Source: UBA12087 sp964370815
Lineage (GTDB): Bacteria > Chloroflexota > Anaerolineae > Anaerolineales > Villigracilaceae
Reading direction: 5' to 3'
Assembly (NCBI GenBank): GCA_964370815.1
Contig: CAYJKQ010000002.1
Span: 256,078 to 320,077 of the forward strand
Length of the DNA: 64,000 bases
Program-made: the position numbers and the translations under genes
Shown here: positions 17,959 to 27,265 of the stretch, in pieces
Layout: each line of letters starts with the position of its first letter
Numbering within the stretch: the stretch's first letter is position 1
The notes under the pieces: generated by a model
What the model saw: the letters and a program-made list of their open reading frames with translations, nothing else
Told to the model about the DNA's origin: nothing
Database searches by the model: none

Positions 17959-19128
17959 TCAGGGAATATGGAATACAAAACGCCAACCCTGGTCCACCTG
18001 GATCTGTTCGGAAGTGGTACCGATCACCTCAAACCAGGTATTCCCGGGTTTGAATGGAAAAGGGGTGCCATCTTCGTAAGCCAGTGAAACCATTGAATCT
18101 TCCTTGATTCTCTGCCAGCGCACCTCGTACATCTTCCCATCCCGAAATGCAAATGCCAATCCGGAGCCAATAAATGGTATCTCCATCTGTTCAGGTTCCC
18201 GCCTGAAAAATTTGTACGGAACTTCCAGGAAAACAACATTATCAGATACCACCGTCTCACCAGTCAGCTGGTCAGAAAGAGGGGCATACACTTCATTTTG
18301 TCCCCCATTCGGGTCATCCACCGTATCCGAGGACCTTGAATACTTGCCAGTAGAAGTGTTGTACTCCCACTTGTTATAAATTGCTGTGGAAAAACGAACT
18401 GAGACCTGTTCACCAGCCACACCGTTTGCAGGAGGTTCCATCTTGAAGATCATCCCATTTAGGTCCTGGCGGCTATTTTCTATACCCTTATCAGTAATAT
18501 ACTTGCTCAATGCCGCGGTACCCACCATGAGATGATTATATTTATTCGGATCATATCTGAACATCGGGGTCCAGTTGGATTCCAATACCAACCTGTCTGA
18601 AAAACCTGCATTAAATAAACGGTTTAACACATAGATATCTGCAGACCCAAAAGCAAAAACAGCCTTGTAAGCCCGGATGATGTTTTCATCAAAAAAGCGT
18701 GCCGAACGGATAGGACCCACCTGCGAGGCATCCTGACCCAGGTAAATGGCGATGAAACGAGTTGTCCCATATTCTGTGTAGTATTCATAGACATGATCTG
18801 CCAGGTTTAATCCCCACTGTGGTCGGACATAACGAGGCAGGTTGGAAACTTTGATCATCAAAGGGCGTCTCTCAAGGAGAGTTGGGTCGGTTACTTTAAG
18901 ACCCGTCAATGGATTTACATCTTTTGGAAAATTGTCCGGACCCAGCCCCTCGATTGGCTTGACCGAGGTGGAGGTTGGTTCAATTATCTCCGGGGGAAAG
19001 CTGGTCGGTGTGCTTGTCGCAGTTGGGACAACTCCCCGATTGGGGGTTGAGGTGGAGGTCGAAACATCCTGCCCACAACCAGTTGATAAGAAAGAAATTA
19101 AGATAAAACCATAGATTATTTTCTTCAA
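17959..19128 (-). CDS. DUF3048-domain lipoprotein (YerB-like)
   Basis: 389 aa. Signal peptide with lipobox STGC (Cys about residue 18), then a Thr/Ser/Pro-rich linker (TSTSTPNRGVV, about 20-60), then the DUF3048 domain with the family opening NPLTGLKV, the segment RPLMIKVSN, and GPIRSARFFD. DUF3048 proteins (B. subtilis YerB type) are extracellular and uncharacterised. The gene is alone on the minus strand; its terminator is probably the hairpin at 17811-17838. Confidence 0.9.
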   Translation of the reverse strand: MKKIIYGFILISFLSTGCGQDVSTSTSTPNRGVVPTATSTPTSFPPEIIEPTSTSVKPIEGLGPDNFPKDVNPLTGLKVTDPTLLERRPLMIKVSNLPRYVRPQWGLNLADHVYEYYTEYGTTRFIAIYLGQDASQVGPIRSARFFDENIIRAYKAVFAFGSADIYVLNRLFNAGFSDRLVLESNWTPMFRYDPNKYNHLMVGTAALSKYITDKGIENSRQDLNGMIFKMEPPANGVAGEQVSVRFSTAIYNKWEYNTSTGKYSRSSDTVDDPNGGQNEVYAPLSDQLTGETVVSDNVVFLEVPYKFFRREPEQMEIPFIGSGLAFAFRDGKMYEVRWQRIKEDSMVSLAYEDGTPFPFKPGNTWFEVIGTTSEQIQVDQGWRFVFHIP

Positions 19129-19245
19129 TTGTAGGTTTCTCCTGTATTATGCTGCAATCATACACCAATTACATCAGGTCTGAAAAGGATGATGTCAAGT
19201 ATTACCTACACGCATTTCGCGAAGGTAAGATATATTTGCATATTT

Positions 19246-19607
19246 TTGAGGGTGTTGAAAAAGCAGCTATTACTTTTACTTTGTCATTGCGACACCGTCC
19301 CCATTTTTTGGGGGAGACCGGTGTCCCTTCCACCGGTCGTGGCAACACTTGTCCCCGTGTGGGATCTCTTCGTCAAATAGGGGATTGCTCACCTGCACTC
19401 CCTGGCACCGCCCGCCACACCGTCCCCCCTTTCCCCTGCGGGTCGGGGACTTCGCCGGCTTCCTTGCGGCAGTCCGCTCCGCCTGCTTTTAGCGGAGGAG
19501 GGCAGGTGTGCATGCAGGTGCAAGTGTCTGGATGGAAGAACATCCATCCATCGCACATCGTCCCTGCAAGGGGATGACAATAAAGTAGGTTTTTTCAACA
19601 CTCTCAA
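19246..19607. mobile_element. MITE-like element with 17-bp terminal inverted repeats
   Basis: Left end TTGAGGGTGTTGAAAAA (19246-19262) and right end (19591-19607) are inverted copies with one mismatch. The 362-bp interior is far more GC-rich than the flanks and contains hairpins such as GACCGGTG ... CACCGGTC near 19316-19338. It has no transposase frame; open frames across it are low-complexity by-products. It fills the gap between the DUF3048 and DUF2085 genes and shares short motifs (CACCGTCCC, GGTGTCCTT-like, GGGATGACAA-like) with the element at 51698-51844. Confidence 0.7.
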
Positions 19608-19655
19608 TTATTCACACTTGCTTTTCATACTGGAAAAACCTATAATTGCCCTAAT

Positions 19656-20495
19656 ATGCAGACCCCTCAAACCAACAACCATTCTTCTACGCCAATAAAA
19701 GCCCTGGTATTGCTCTCTATCGTTCTGGTTTTTGTTGGCTGGATGCTGACCACTCCACCAGGATTTCTTGGAAAAGCTGATGCAATCGGGTATGCAGTCT
19801 GCCATCGTATCTCTGACAGGTCATTTCATGTCGGAGATTATCAAATACCTTTGTGTGCGCGTTGTAGCGGTATGTATCTTGGGGCAATGCTCGGGCTTTC
19901 CTTCCAAGCCATTGTTTCTAAACGCCGTTCAGGCATGCCTACCTGGCGGGTGATCATTCCATTAGCGATTCTCGTCCTTTTTTTTGCAGTTGATGGCAGC
20001 AATTCCTATCTATACCTGATAAAACAAACTTATCCGGGAGCCTTACAAAAAATCCCCAACCTGTACATCCCCAATAATGACCTTCGTTTGTTGGCAGGCA
20101 GCGGTATGGGTCTTGCAATTTCAGCAGCCATGTTCCCGGCTTTCAACCAGACATTATGGAGGGAGCAAAATTCTAAACCTGCCCTGGCTGGATTGAAAGA
20201 TTTCATGATGCTTCTGGTTATCACCTTGATCATCGACTTATTGGTGCTCACTGAAAATGTAATCGTCCTGGTACCATTGGCTTTTATCAGTACAGCAGGT
20301 GTACTCGTTCTTCTGACCATGATATACAGTATCTTATGGTTGATGCTCTTCCGCCAGGAGAACAAATTCGATAGAATATCGCAGGTCTGGCTGGCACTCG
20401 TTGCTGGATTAACACTAGGTATCCTCCAGATAGCCTTGATCGATGCATTACGTTTCTGGATGACTGGTACTTGGGGTAGTTTCCCTCTCGGATAA
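19656..20495 (+). CDS. DUF2085 membrane protein
   Basis: 279 aa, about seven membrane segments. The family's Cys/His signature is present: VCHRISDRSF and then LCARCSGMYLG, spaced as in DUF2085 proteins, which suggests a metal site or redox site at the membrane surface. It is 10 bp ahead of the DUF4126 gene, so these are probably one operon. The biochemical role of the family is unknown. Confidence 0.85.
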   Translation: MQTPQTNNHSSTPIKALVLLSIVLVFVGWMLTTPPGFLGKADAIGYAVCHRISDRSFHVGDYQIPLCARCSGMYLGAMLGLSFQAIVSKRRSGMPTWRVIIPLAILVLFFAVDGSNSYLYLIKQTYPGALQKIPNLYIPNNDLRLLAGSGMGLAISAAMFPAFNQTLWREQNSKPALAGLKDFMMLLVITLIIDLLVLTENVIVLVPLAFISTAGVLVLLTMIYSILWLMLFRQENKFDRISQVWLALVAGLTLGILQIALIDALRFWMTGTWGSFPLG

Positions 20496-20505
20496 AGGAT
20501 AAATC

Positions 20506-21075
20506 ATGGAACTTTTAACTGGCATCTTATCTGCTTTTGGGCTTTCAGCCAGCGCTGGACTGAATGCATATATTCCACTCCTGGTGATCGGTGCAACCGC
20601 CCATTACACTGATCTGGTCAAACTAAGCGCACCTTGGGATACATTGGCAGATCCATGGATCTTGATCCTGTTGGGAGTGCTGGTGATCATTGAAATGCTG
20701 GCAGATAAAATCCCTGCTGTCAATCATATCAATGACATCATTCAAACCATCGTTCGACCAGCAGCAGGCGCCATCGTTTTCGCTGCCAGTGCACGAGTCG
20801 TCAGCGATATCCACCCGGTCCTGGCATTGGGATGTGGGTTATTGATCGCAGGCAGCGTTCATGTCGTCAAGTCTGCGGCAATTCGACCTGCCGTAACTGC
20901 CACCACAGGTGGAGCTGCCAACATTCCTGTCAGTATAGCAGAAGACGTCCTGGCTACAGTTACCTCTCTACTGGCGGTATTGATCCCCATTTTAGTCGGC
21001 GTATTTTTATTACTTATGATCATTGTAATAATCTGGTGGTTTCAAAAACGAGCAAATAAGCGAAAATTGGTGTAA
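20506..21075 (+). CDS. DUF4126 membrane protein
   Basis: 189 aa, with a Gly/Ala-rich N-terminus (LSAFGLSASAGLNAYIPLLVIG) and a middle segment TATTGGAANIPVSIAED typical of DUF4126. Four to five membrane helices and a short basic tail (KRANKRKLV). It follows the DUF2085 gene closely. Function unknown. Confidence 0.85.
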   Translation: MELLTGILSAFGLSASAGLNAYIPLLVIGATAHYTDLVKLSAPWDTLADPWILILLGVLVIIEMLADKIPAVNHINDIIQTIVRPAAGAIVFAASARVVSDIHPVLALGCGLLIAGSVHVVKSAAIRPAVTATTGGAANIPVSIAEDVLATVTSLLAVLIPILVGVFLLLMIIVIIWWFQKRANKRKLV

Positions 21076-21118
21076 AATATTTATACAAATTAATCATTCA
21101 TTATAATTGGAGGTATGC

Positions 21119-21532
21119 ATGTCAGGCATTCCGGGAGTTTTTCCATCAAATGTAATTATCAATAGTAATTCCGAAAACGAGTTCGTTCGCGAAGCCGCAC
21201 TGCCGTTATATCAAGCCAGAGGCTGGTTGAAGTTTGTTGGCATCATGATGATCCTGGGAGGTATCCCCAGTGCCCTGGCTCTGGTGGGTATTATCCCCAT
21301 CTGGCAGGGTGTCTTACTCATGCAGGCTGCATCCTCCATTGAAACCGCGGCAAACACAGGCCAAAAATATGCGTTCGATTCTGCCATGGGTAACATAAAG
21401 ACCTTCTTCATTGTCAATGGCGTTTTAATACTGATCGGCCTCATTGTAGGTTTGATCATGGCTTGCCTGATGGTTGTTCTACCTCTGGTTGGAATTTCTT
21501 TGTTTTCTTTCCAGGATCTGTTTAATTATTAA
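21119..21532 (+). CDS. Small membrane protein, DUF5362-like
   Basis: 137 aa from ATG 21119-21121, preceded by TTGGAGG at 21107-21113; a start at 21107 would coincide with the ribosome site. A polar N-terminus (about 40 residues) is followed by two long hydrophobic regions (about 40-70 and 100-135) separated by an amphipathic stretch with Ala-rich small residues (MQAASSIETAANTG). The pattern resembles DUF5362 proteins, a tentative match. It is 44 bp after the DUF4126 gene. Confidence 0.65.
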   Translation: MSGIPGVFPSNVIINSNSENEFVREAALPLYQARGWLKFVGIMMILGGIPSALALVGIIPIWQGVLLMQAASSIETAANTGQKYAFDSAMGNIKTFFIVNGVLILIGLIVGLIMACLMVVLPLVGISLFSFQDLFNY

Positions 21533-21630
21533 TTAGGTCTGTTGGATAATCTTAATTCGCATTTGTCAAATATCAGAACTCTCACACAAACAAAATTCAA
21601 TAATCAATTATTGTTCGAATAGGAGATATC

Positions 21631-21798
21631 ATGTCTGAAGATTTCAACTCTATGCCCGGAGCACCGGTGGAAAAGAAAAGCAATAAGACTGTAATTATTA
21701 TTGTTGTTGTGGCATTGGTGGTACTTTGCTGCTGTTGCCTGATCGGAGTTGGTCTCTATCAATATGGGGACACAATTCTTCAGTCATTAAATTTTTAA
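21631..21798 (+). CDS. 55-residue single-pass protein with CCCC motif
   Basis: ATG at 21631, with AGGAG at 21621-21625. The peptide has a polar N-terminus (MSEDFNSMPGAPVEKKSNK), one membrane segment (VIIIVVVALVVLCCCCLIGVG) carrying four consecutive Cys, and a short tail. The KK before the helix and hydrophobic core give an N-in topology or a signal-anchor. Four adjacent Cys in the membrane suggest palmitoylation-like or structural roles only as speculation. It ends before a strong terminator hairpin. Confidence 0.65.
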   Translation: MSEDFNSMPGAPVEKKSNKTVIIIVVVALVVLCCCCLIGVGLYQYGDTILQSLNF

Positions 21799-21820
21799 CG
21801 CTGGTTTGAAGCTTTATTTA

Positions 21821-21857
21821 CCAAGCTAGACTCCAGAGTGACTGGAGTTTAGCTTGG
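21821..21857 (+). terminator. Hairpin terminator after the small membrane-protein cluster
   Basis: CCAAGCTAGACTCCAG (21821-21836) pairs with CTGGAGTTTAGCTTGG (21842-21857), 16 pairs with one G-U and a 5-nt loop; it is followed by CAATTTAA. The rest of the gap to 22121 is AT-rich and shows nothing else. Confidence 0.7.
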
Positions 21858-22121
21858 CAATTTAACACATCAATAATTATATTTTTCTTATTTATCCGCA
21901 ATGGCAGTTGTATACTGCGTAAAATATTTGCCTGGTTAATCTTATTTCCATAATATTTTTTTTATCTCGAATCCACATTACCAGAAATTCTCAAGAAATG
22001 TAATAATAACTGAATAAAGTTTCATTCTCACTCATCCCATAATATTCAGCGATGATATGATGTTGTTGCATGTCAAAGGTTTTTTCGGGGAATTAGCAAT
22101 TACTTTTCCACACTCAATTCT

Positions 22122-22580
22122 TCAATCCTTAAATTTTTGGAAAAAATATTCCTGCAATTGAGCTAACCCTTCCCTTGCATGTTTTCGCGTATCTTCATCC
22201 AGCGGGAGACCAGCAAATTCATCCTCATCCAGGATCCGCTGATCACCGCTCGGTGTCACCCATAGATCCAATGCCAGGTCGTCATATAGTAATTTATTAT
22301 TATCTTTAATAACTGCTGGTCGTCCAACATTACAGTACCAGCCTTTTATGTGTCCTTCATCCCGATCATGGATCTCAAAAATGTTATACCAACGGTCAGT
22401 ATGAAATGTTTCAATAAACCGGTCATTTGTTTTTAAAACAATACCCTGGAAAGGAGTATTTTCCCGGTTGAAGTTTGCCTGTAATACGATCATGCCAGCC
22501 ACATGGCTCAATACAGTCCCCTGGTATTGCCAGACTATCTTTCCTTTATGATCACATTTATAAACAGTTATATCATTCAT
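22122..22580 (-). CDS. DUF402-domain protein, last gene of the thiamine operon
   Basis: 152 aa starting at ATG 22578-22580, which overlaps the stop of the upstream ATPase gene (ATGA), so it is translationally coupled. It carries the DUF402 core (FIETFHTDRWYNIFEIHDRDEG, then KGWYCNVGRP and DLALDLWV), as in YgaC-like proteins; some DUF402 members are nucleoside di/triphosphate phosphatases or RNA-linked. Its place in an operon with thiamine uptake and thiamine pyrophosphokinase makes a nucleotide- or thiamine-phosphate hydrolase worth testing, but that is inference. Confidence 0.85.
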   Translation of the reverse strand: MNDITVYKCDHKGKIVWQYQGTVLSHVAGMIVLQANFNRENTPFQGIVLKTNDRFIETFHTDRWYNIFEIHDRDEGHIKGWYCNVGRPAVIKDNNKLLYDDLALDLWVTPSGDQRILDEDEFAGLPLDEDTRKHAREGLAQLQEYFFQKFKD

Positions 22581-23590
22581 CCCAGGCATTGTACTGAATG
22601 TTCGGGAAGGTTGAAACTTATTTTTTCTCCGACCCTGGGGGCATAAGGCAGGAAAAAATACAAGTCAGACTGCAAGGTGACCCGATATCCATTCTTTATG
22701 AAATGAACATCTCGCACGATCCCTTCCAGCTGATTTTCGCTTTCAGTTATTGGATCCATTTCCGGACGGATCAGTATATTGACCTTTTCTCCCTGGTGAT
22801 GATTATGGTCGCAAGTGGTTGCCCGGAAAGATCCAATTGAAGTTTGAATACTTCCATCAGCTAGATATTTACCTGAAAGGATATTCCCCAACCCAAGAAA
22901 TCGAGCCGCCCAGGCTGATCCTGGCTCACGCCACAATACTTCCGGGCTGCCAGCACGGTGGATCTGACCTTCATTGAGTAACAGGATTTGGTCAGCCAAT
23001 GCAAAGGCTTCTTCCTGGTCATGGGTTACATAAATGACAGGAACCCTGCTTTTACGAAGGATCCTGCGCAATTCTTCCAGCATATCTTCCCGCAGGCTGC
23101 GATCCAACGCACCCAGGGGTTCATCGAACATCAACAAGCGTGGCAGCGGAGCAAGAACACGTGCCAAAGCAACCCGTTGCTGTTCCCCACCTGAGAGTTC
23201 AGTTACTTTGCGATTTATAAATCCCGCCATCTCCACCTGTTCTAATATTTCAATAACACGTTCATCAATATCAGCTTGTGGTAATTTTTCCATCTTCAAA
23301 CCAAAGGCTACATTCTCACCTACGTTGAGAAATGGGAACAAAGCAAAATCCTGGAACATCAACCCGAAATTTCGGTGATGGGTAGGGATCAAAGCAAGAT
23401 CATCCCCAGCCCAAAAAACCTGTCCGGAATCGGGCAATTCCAATCCAGCGATGATTCGCAGAAGGGTTGATTTTCCGCTTCCCGAAGAACCCAGGAGACA
23501 AATGATCTCAGATTCCCTTATAGAAAAGGAGATCCCCTTCAATAAAGGCGCACCCTGATAAGATTTATGGATGTTAACCAGTTCGAGCAT
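22577..23590 (-). CDS. Thiamine ABC transporter ATP-binding protein
   Basis: 337 aa from ATG 23588-23590 with AAGGA upstream. Walker A GSSGSGKS, signature LSGGEQQR, Walker B LLMFDEP, switch VTHD, then a C-terminal regulatory TOBE-like domain (about 240-337, FRATTCDHNHHQGEKVNILIRPE). The chain is of the Fbp/Pot/Thi length class, longer than E. coli ThiQ. Context (binding protein of thiamine type, two-domain permease, TPP riboswitch) assigns it to thiamine uptake. Confidence 0.88.
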   Translation of the reverse strand: MLELVNIHKSYQGAPLLKGISFSIRESEIICLLGSSGSGKSTLLRIIAGLELPDSGQVFWAGDDLALIPTHHRNFGLMFQDFALFPFLNVGENVAFGLKMEKLPQADIDERVIEILEQVEMAGFINRKVTELSGGEQQRVALARVLAPLPRLLMFDEPLGALDRSLREDMLEELRRILRKSRVPVIYVTHDQEEAFALADQILLLNEGQIHRAGSPEVLWREPGSAWAARFLGLGNILSGKYLADGSIQTSIGSFRATTCDHNHHQGEKVNILIRPEMDPITESENQLEGIVRDVHFIKNGYRVTLQSDLYFFLPYAPRVGEKISFNLPEHSVQCLG

Positions 23591-23606
23591 ATTTTGATCC
23601 TGTTCC

Positions 23607-25274
23607 TTAAAAACTTCCACTTCCGGGTAGGCGCAACCGTTCGATCAACAGTATGGACAGTGTGGCAACCAACATGAGCAAACTAGCCATAGCTGTAGCC
23701 TGACCATAGTTCAATCCCCCCGGTTGAGAGAGAAATCGATAGATCGCCAGAGGCATTGTCGGGTTCTCCGGCCGGGCAAGTATGGAAGTTGCCCCAAATT
23801 CACCAAGTGACACTGTAAATGCAAATGTACCAGCTGCCAGGGTTGCCCTCCCAACCAGCGGCCAGTTAACTGCAAACCAGGCTCGCAGTGGTGATGCACC
23901 TAAGACTGCTGCTGCTTCCCTGTAATCATCCGGGATGGCAGCCAGGGCAGGCTGCAGGCTGCGAATTACAAACGGCAAGGCAATCGTACTGTGTGCAAGG
24001 GGCACCAGCCAGGCTGATGTCAAAAAATTAAAAGGGGGTTGGTTGAATGCGACGATATAACCCAACCCCAAGGTTACTGCAGAAGCACCTAAAGGTAACA
24101 TTAGAAATGGATCCAGGGTGCGTTCCAACCTACCAGGACGTACCAATGCTGAGGCGACCGGGAAGCCTAGAGCTAGCGATATCAGAACAGTCAATCCTGC
24201 ATAACTGAGTGAGTTACGTAATGCTTCAATTGGAGCCACATAAAAAAGCGACCCGTTCCGGTTTATGAACAATTCCCGGTAATAATCCAGAGTTAACCCT
24301 GCTGATTGTGCCATGCGATCCCCCATTGCAGGATCAAAGCGGGCGATCGAACGCAGCGGTAAAGCAACCATTGGTAAAATGAACAAGATTACAAGAATGA
24401 ATAACATACCGGAGACTAATATGCGTGAATGCCAGGTCTTCACTTTTCGCATGGGATTCAAGGTTGGTTTGCTAACCACGCTAACTCGAGCTACCACCCG
24501 GCTGTATAGCACAGAAAAAACCAATGTAAACAACAACTGAATTATGGATAACAGAGCCGCCACTGGTAAATTGAGCATTTGAACACTTTGAATAAAAATC
24601 TCCACTTCCAGGGTGGCAAAATGTGGTCCCCCCAGAAGCAGGATCACTCCAAAGCTGGTGAAATCGAACAAGAAAACCAGCAAGGCAGCCGCCAGGATGG
24701 ATGGTCGTAATAAAGGAACGCTCACTTTCCAAAAAACATCCTTTGGTTTTGCTCCCATCATTCGGGCAGCCTGACTCAAGTGTGGATCTAACCGCGCCCA
24801 GGCGTTTCCCACCAGCCTGAAGACGATGGTCGTGTTGTAGAAAACATGAGCCAGAAGGATCGCTCCCAGGGTGTTCATAAAAAGGATCGGAGTGATTTCC
24901 AGATGATAGAGATCCATCAAGGCTACATTGACCCAACCTCGTGGACCCAGCAGAGCGTTGAAACCAGCTGCCACAACCACGGTTGGCAGCATGAACGGCA
25001 CTGCAGTAAGCGCATAGAATAATTTCTTTCCTTTGAAATCATAGTGTGCAAAAAGGTAAGCTCCCGGAAGACCTACCAACAACGTCAGCAACAAAGAAAG
25101 AAACGCCTGATAAAAAGTGAACCAAATTGTTGAACCTGCCAACCTGGCGATCTGATCCCAGCTTTCTTTCAGACCATTCCAATCCAGTCCCAGCCCCAGG
25201 ATACGCATCAGGGGATAAAAGAAGAATATCAGAAGAAAGATGGAGGCACCCAGCCAGGGAAGAAATCGTCGCAT
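23607..25274 (-). CDS. thiP: Thiamine ABC transporter permease (ThiP-like)
   Basis: 555 aa with about twelve membrane helices arranged as two binding-protein-dependent permease units. Each unit has an EAA-like loop: QAARMMGAKPKDVFWKVSVP (about residues 190-210) and EAAAVLGASPLRAWFAVNWP (about 455-475). This duplicated layout is typical of ThiP and FbpB/AfuB permeases. The gene lies between the binding-protein and ATPase genes, with 19 bp to the former. Confidence 0.88.
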   Translation of the reverse strand: MRRFLPWLGASIFLLIFFFYPLMRILGLGLDWNGLKESWDQIARLAGSTIWFTFYQAFLSLLLTLLVGLPGAYLFAHYDFKGKKLFYALTAVPFMLPTVVVAAGFNALLGPRGWVNVALMDLYHLEITPILFMNTLGAILLAHVFYNTTIVFRLVGNAWARLDPHLSQAARMMGAKPKDVFWKVSVPLLRPSILAAALLVFLFDFTSFGVILLLGGPHFATLEVEIFIQSVQMLNLPVAALLSIIQLLFTLVFSVLYSRVVARVSVVSKPTLNPMRKVKTWHSRILVSGMLFILVILFILPMVALPLRSIARFDPAMGDRMAQSAGLTLDYYRELFINRNGSLFYVAPIEALRNSLSYAGLTVLISLALGFPVASALVRPGRLERTLDPFLMLPLGASAVTLGLGYIVAFNQPPFNFLTSAWLVPLAHSTIALPFVIRSLQPALAAIPDDYREAAAVLGASPLRAWFAVNWPLVGRATLAAGTFAFTVSLGEFGATSILARPENPTMPLAIYRFLSQPGGLNYGQATAMASLLMLVATLSILLIERLRLPGSGSF

Positions 25275-25293
25275 GTTAATTAACGTCCAGATC

Positions 25294-26343
25294 TTAGTGC
25301 AAGACTACATCCACCCAGGCAGCTATCCATTCATCCCGATGGCTGGCTATGTCACTGGGGTTTAGAATGGCAGGTTGCTCTGAAACTTGAGCATATTTAA
25401 CAAATTCAGCTGGCAATTCTGCCTGGGGATTAACCGGGTATACAAACATCTGTAAAGGCATATCCTGCTGAAATTGAACTCCAAGCATAAAATCCACCAA
25501 CTTTTCTGCCAACTGACGTTGCTGTGTTCCTTTTAAAATACCTACGAATTCGATCTGACGAAAACAAGTTCCCGGTCCGGAGATCGAACCGGTCGGTGCT
25601 TCGGTCAATTTTGTCTCTGCAAAGATAACCTCAGCAGCCGGACTGCTGGCATAAGATACGACCAATGGTTGGGGACCATGGCCGGATGATCCCGAAAAAT
25701 TTGTATAATATGCTGTTGACCAGTCGCCAACAACCACCAATCCATTGGCTCTCATATTCTGCCAGTAATCCAGGTAATTCTGGTCTCCGAAATAAGAGAT
25801 GGTTGCCAATAAAAAAGCCAGTCCTGGCGAGGAAGTAGCTGGATTTTCCATCACCAGAAGTCCCTTATATTCTGGTTTGATCAGGTCATCAAGGGTTTGT
25901 GGTACAGGGAGATTGTTTTCTGAAAAATACTTCTTATCGTAGTTGATACAGACATCTCCGTAATCAACCGGAAGCAGGTTATCACCCGGGTCCAGTCGCA
26001 TCTCATCCGAGATTGATTCCAATGCAGGTGAGCTGTATGGCTCGAATATTTCTGCTTCCAGAGCCCGTGATAAAAATGTGTTATCCACTCCATAAAACAC
26101 ATCTGCAAGAGGGGCGTTTTTCGAAAGGATGGCTTTGTTCAAAGCAGCACCGGTGTCTCCACTCTTTAGGAATACCAGTTTCACGTTATTATCTGCTTCA
26201 TAAGAAGCAACCAATTCGGCATTGATCTCAAATGAATCATGCGTCATTATGGTCAAGGTTGGAATTCGGGTGTCAGTTTTCATTCCGTTGCATGACGTGA
26301 TCAGAAAAGCTATTAGCAATATCAAAATAAATTTTCGTTTCAT
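25294..26343 (-). CDS. thiB: Thiamine ABC transporter substrate-binding lipoprotein
   Basis: 349 aa. Signal peptide with lipobox ITSC (Cys about residue 18), then a periplasmic-binding fold of the ThiB/TbpA type: TIMTHDSFEIN at the N-terminus, ADVFYGVDNTFLSRALE, and DYGDVCINYDKKYF. In ThiB these regions line the thiamine pocket. It is the first transporter gene after thiamine pyrophosphokinase, 78 bp downstream. Low-confidence alternative: a related iron- or polyamine-binding protein, but the riboswitch context favours thiamine. Confidence 0.9.
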   Translation of the reverse strand: MKRKFILILLIAFLITSCNGMKTDTRIPTLTIMTHDSFEINAELVASYEADNNVKLVFLKSGDTGAALNKAILSKNAPLADVFYGVDNTFLSRALEAEIFEPYSSPALESISDEMRLDPGDNLLPVDYGDVCINYDKKYFSENNLPVPQTLDDLIKPEYKGLLVMENPATSSPGLAFLLATISYFGDQNYLDYWQNMRANGLVVVGDWSTAYYTNFSGSSGHGPQPLVVSYASSPAAEVIFAETKLTEAPTGSISGPGTCFRQIEFVGILKGTQQRQLAEKLVDFMLGVQFQQDMPLQMFVYPVNPQAELPAEFVKYAQVSEQPAILNPSDIASHRDEWIAAWVDVVLH

Positions 26344-26421
26344 GTCTAACTCCTTATTTAATCTGGATAAAAAATCATCTCTATTAAAAGATTCGCCTGA
26401 TGAGGATCGTGTCCGTTTTTT

Positions 26422-27078
26422 TTATTTTTCAGGCAATTGTCGGCAATGGATACATAACAACAAGCCCGATCCGATGTGGATTTTCGCCTCATCAGTCAGC
26501 ATTTCATTGCTGATCGAGCGGGTTTGATAGGAGTTCAAGTTTTCGTGAATTAGTGGCCATCTTAAACCAGTGGTGGTCACTTGCTCAACTAATCCGCCCC
26601 ACGGCAGCAAGGAAATGATATCTCCTGCTTTACCACAAATTTGAACTTGTTTGCGCACAAAAAAGACCTGCTCCACACCATCATCCAGGCTAACATCTAA
26701 GTCCAACAGATCTGGGCGAGTCAGCAGATTGAGATTGGAAAGGGTCATATCCAACCTCCCTCCCAGGGCAGCCACAATTACAAGACTATGATAACCTTCA
26801 TCTATGGCATAATTAATGGTCAGCTCAAGGTCAGTCAGGTTTTTATCCTGCGGATATCGTAATATTCGGACTCCAGCAGCAGTCAGCTTTTGAAGGTCTT
26901 CTGCTGTCAGTGAATCCATGTCACCTACAAGATGAGCAGGCAGCAAACCCATGCTCAACAAATGGCTGGCTCCACCATCTGCTGCAAATAATACATCCCC
27001 TGGTTGCACCAACTTCCTGGCGGCTTCCATGTCTGGAAGGAAGCCATTTGCAAAGATCAAAGCTCTAATATCAGACAT
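26422..27078 (-). CDS. Thiamine pyrophosphokinase
   Basis: 218 aa from ATG 27076-27078. The TPK pattern is clear: LFAADGGASHLL, HLVGDMDSL, ILRYPQDKNLTDLELTINYA and ALGGRLDMTLSNL. The enzyme transfers pyrophosphate from ATP to thiamine, giving TPP, so imported thiamine is activated directly. A longer frame upstream (to 27216) reads through the riboswitch and is not protein. The start codon directly follows the riboswitch terminator stem, so expression depends on TPP. Confidence 0.93.
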   Translation of the reverse strand: MSDIRALIFANGFLPDMEAARKLVQPGDVLFAADGGASHLLSMGLLPAHLVGDMDSLTAEDLQKLTAAGVRILRYPQDKNLTDLELTINYAIDEGYHSLVIVAALGGRLDMTLSNLNLLTRPDLLDLDVSLDDGVEQVFFVRKQVQICGKAGDIISLLPWGGLVEQVTTTGLRWPLIHENLNSYQTRSISNEMLTDEAKIHIGSGLLLCIHCRQLPEK

Positions 27079-27084
27079 AAAGAA

Positions 27085-27110
27085 AACCATCCTCGCCGTG
27101 GAGGATGGTT
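27085..27110 (-). terminator. Riboswitch-controlled terminator abutting the TPK start codon
   Basis: On the minus strand a perfect 10-bp stem AACCATCCTC / GAGGATGGTT (27101-27110 with 27085-27094; loop 6 nt) is followed by TTCTTT and then the ATG. Stem plus T-tract between a TPP aptamer and the first gene is the arrangement of a transcription-terminating expression platform; the GAGG in the right arm may also serve as, or mask, the ribosome site. Confidence 0.75.
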
Positions 27111-27129
27111 GAAAAGTTAAACCTTTTTT

Positions 27130-27213
27130 GCCTCCGCCGGCATTATCCGGATCAGGTCCTACGGGTCGAAAGCCTGTAGCCTTCCTCTCAGCCTGTCTCA
27201 CAGGCTCCCCGTT
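27130..27213 (-). ncRNA. TPP riboswitch aptamer (THI element)
   Basis: Minus-strand RNA holds the thi-box signatures: ACGGGGAGCC at the 5' end, GGCTGAGAGG, GACCTGATCCGGATAAT, and GCCGGCGGAGGC at the 3' end. The order and spacing fit the conserved TPP-aptamer, with P1 closing helix from the ends. It regulates the operon TPK - ThiB - ThiP - ATPase - DUF402 by lowering expression when TPP is high. Confidence 0.97.
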
Positions 27214-27265
27214 CAATTAATGTTATGTTCTTATCCATCAATGTTAGATAGTGGATATGAATCTC

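Noticed and set aside
19149..19577. 142-codon frame across the MITE-like element
   Set aside because: It crosses the terminal repeat and GC-rich low-complexity interior, with no ribosome site and no family.
27079..27216. N-terminal extension of thiamine pyrophosphokinase
   Set aside because: The extension is the TPP riboswitch and its terminator read as protein.
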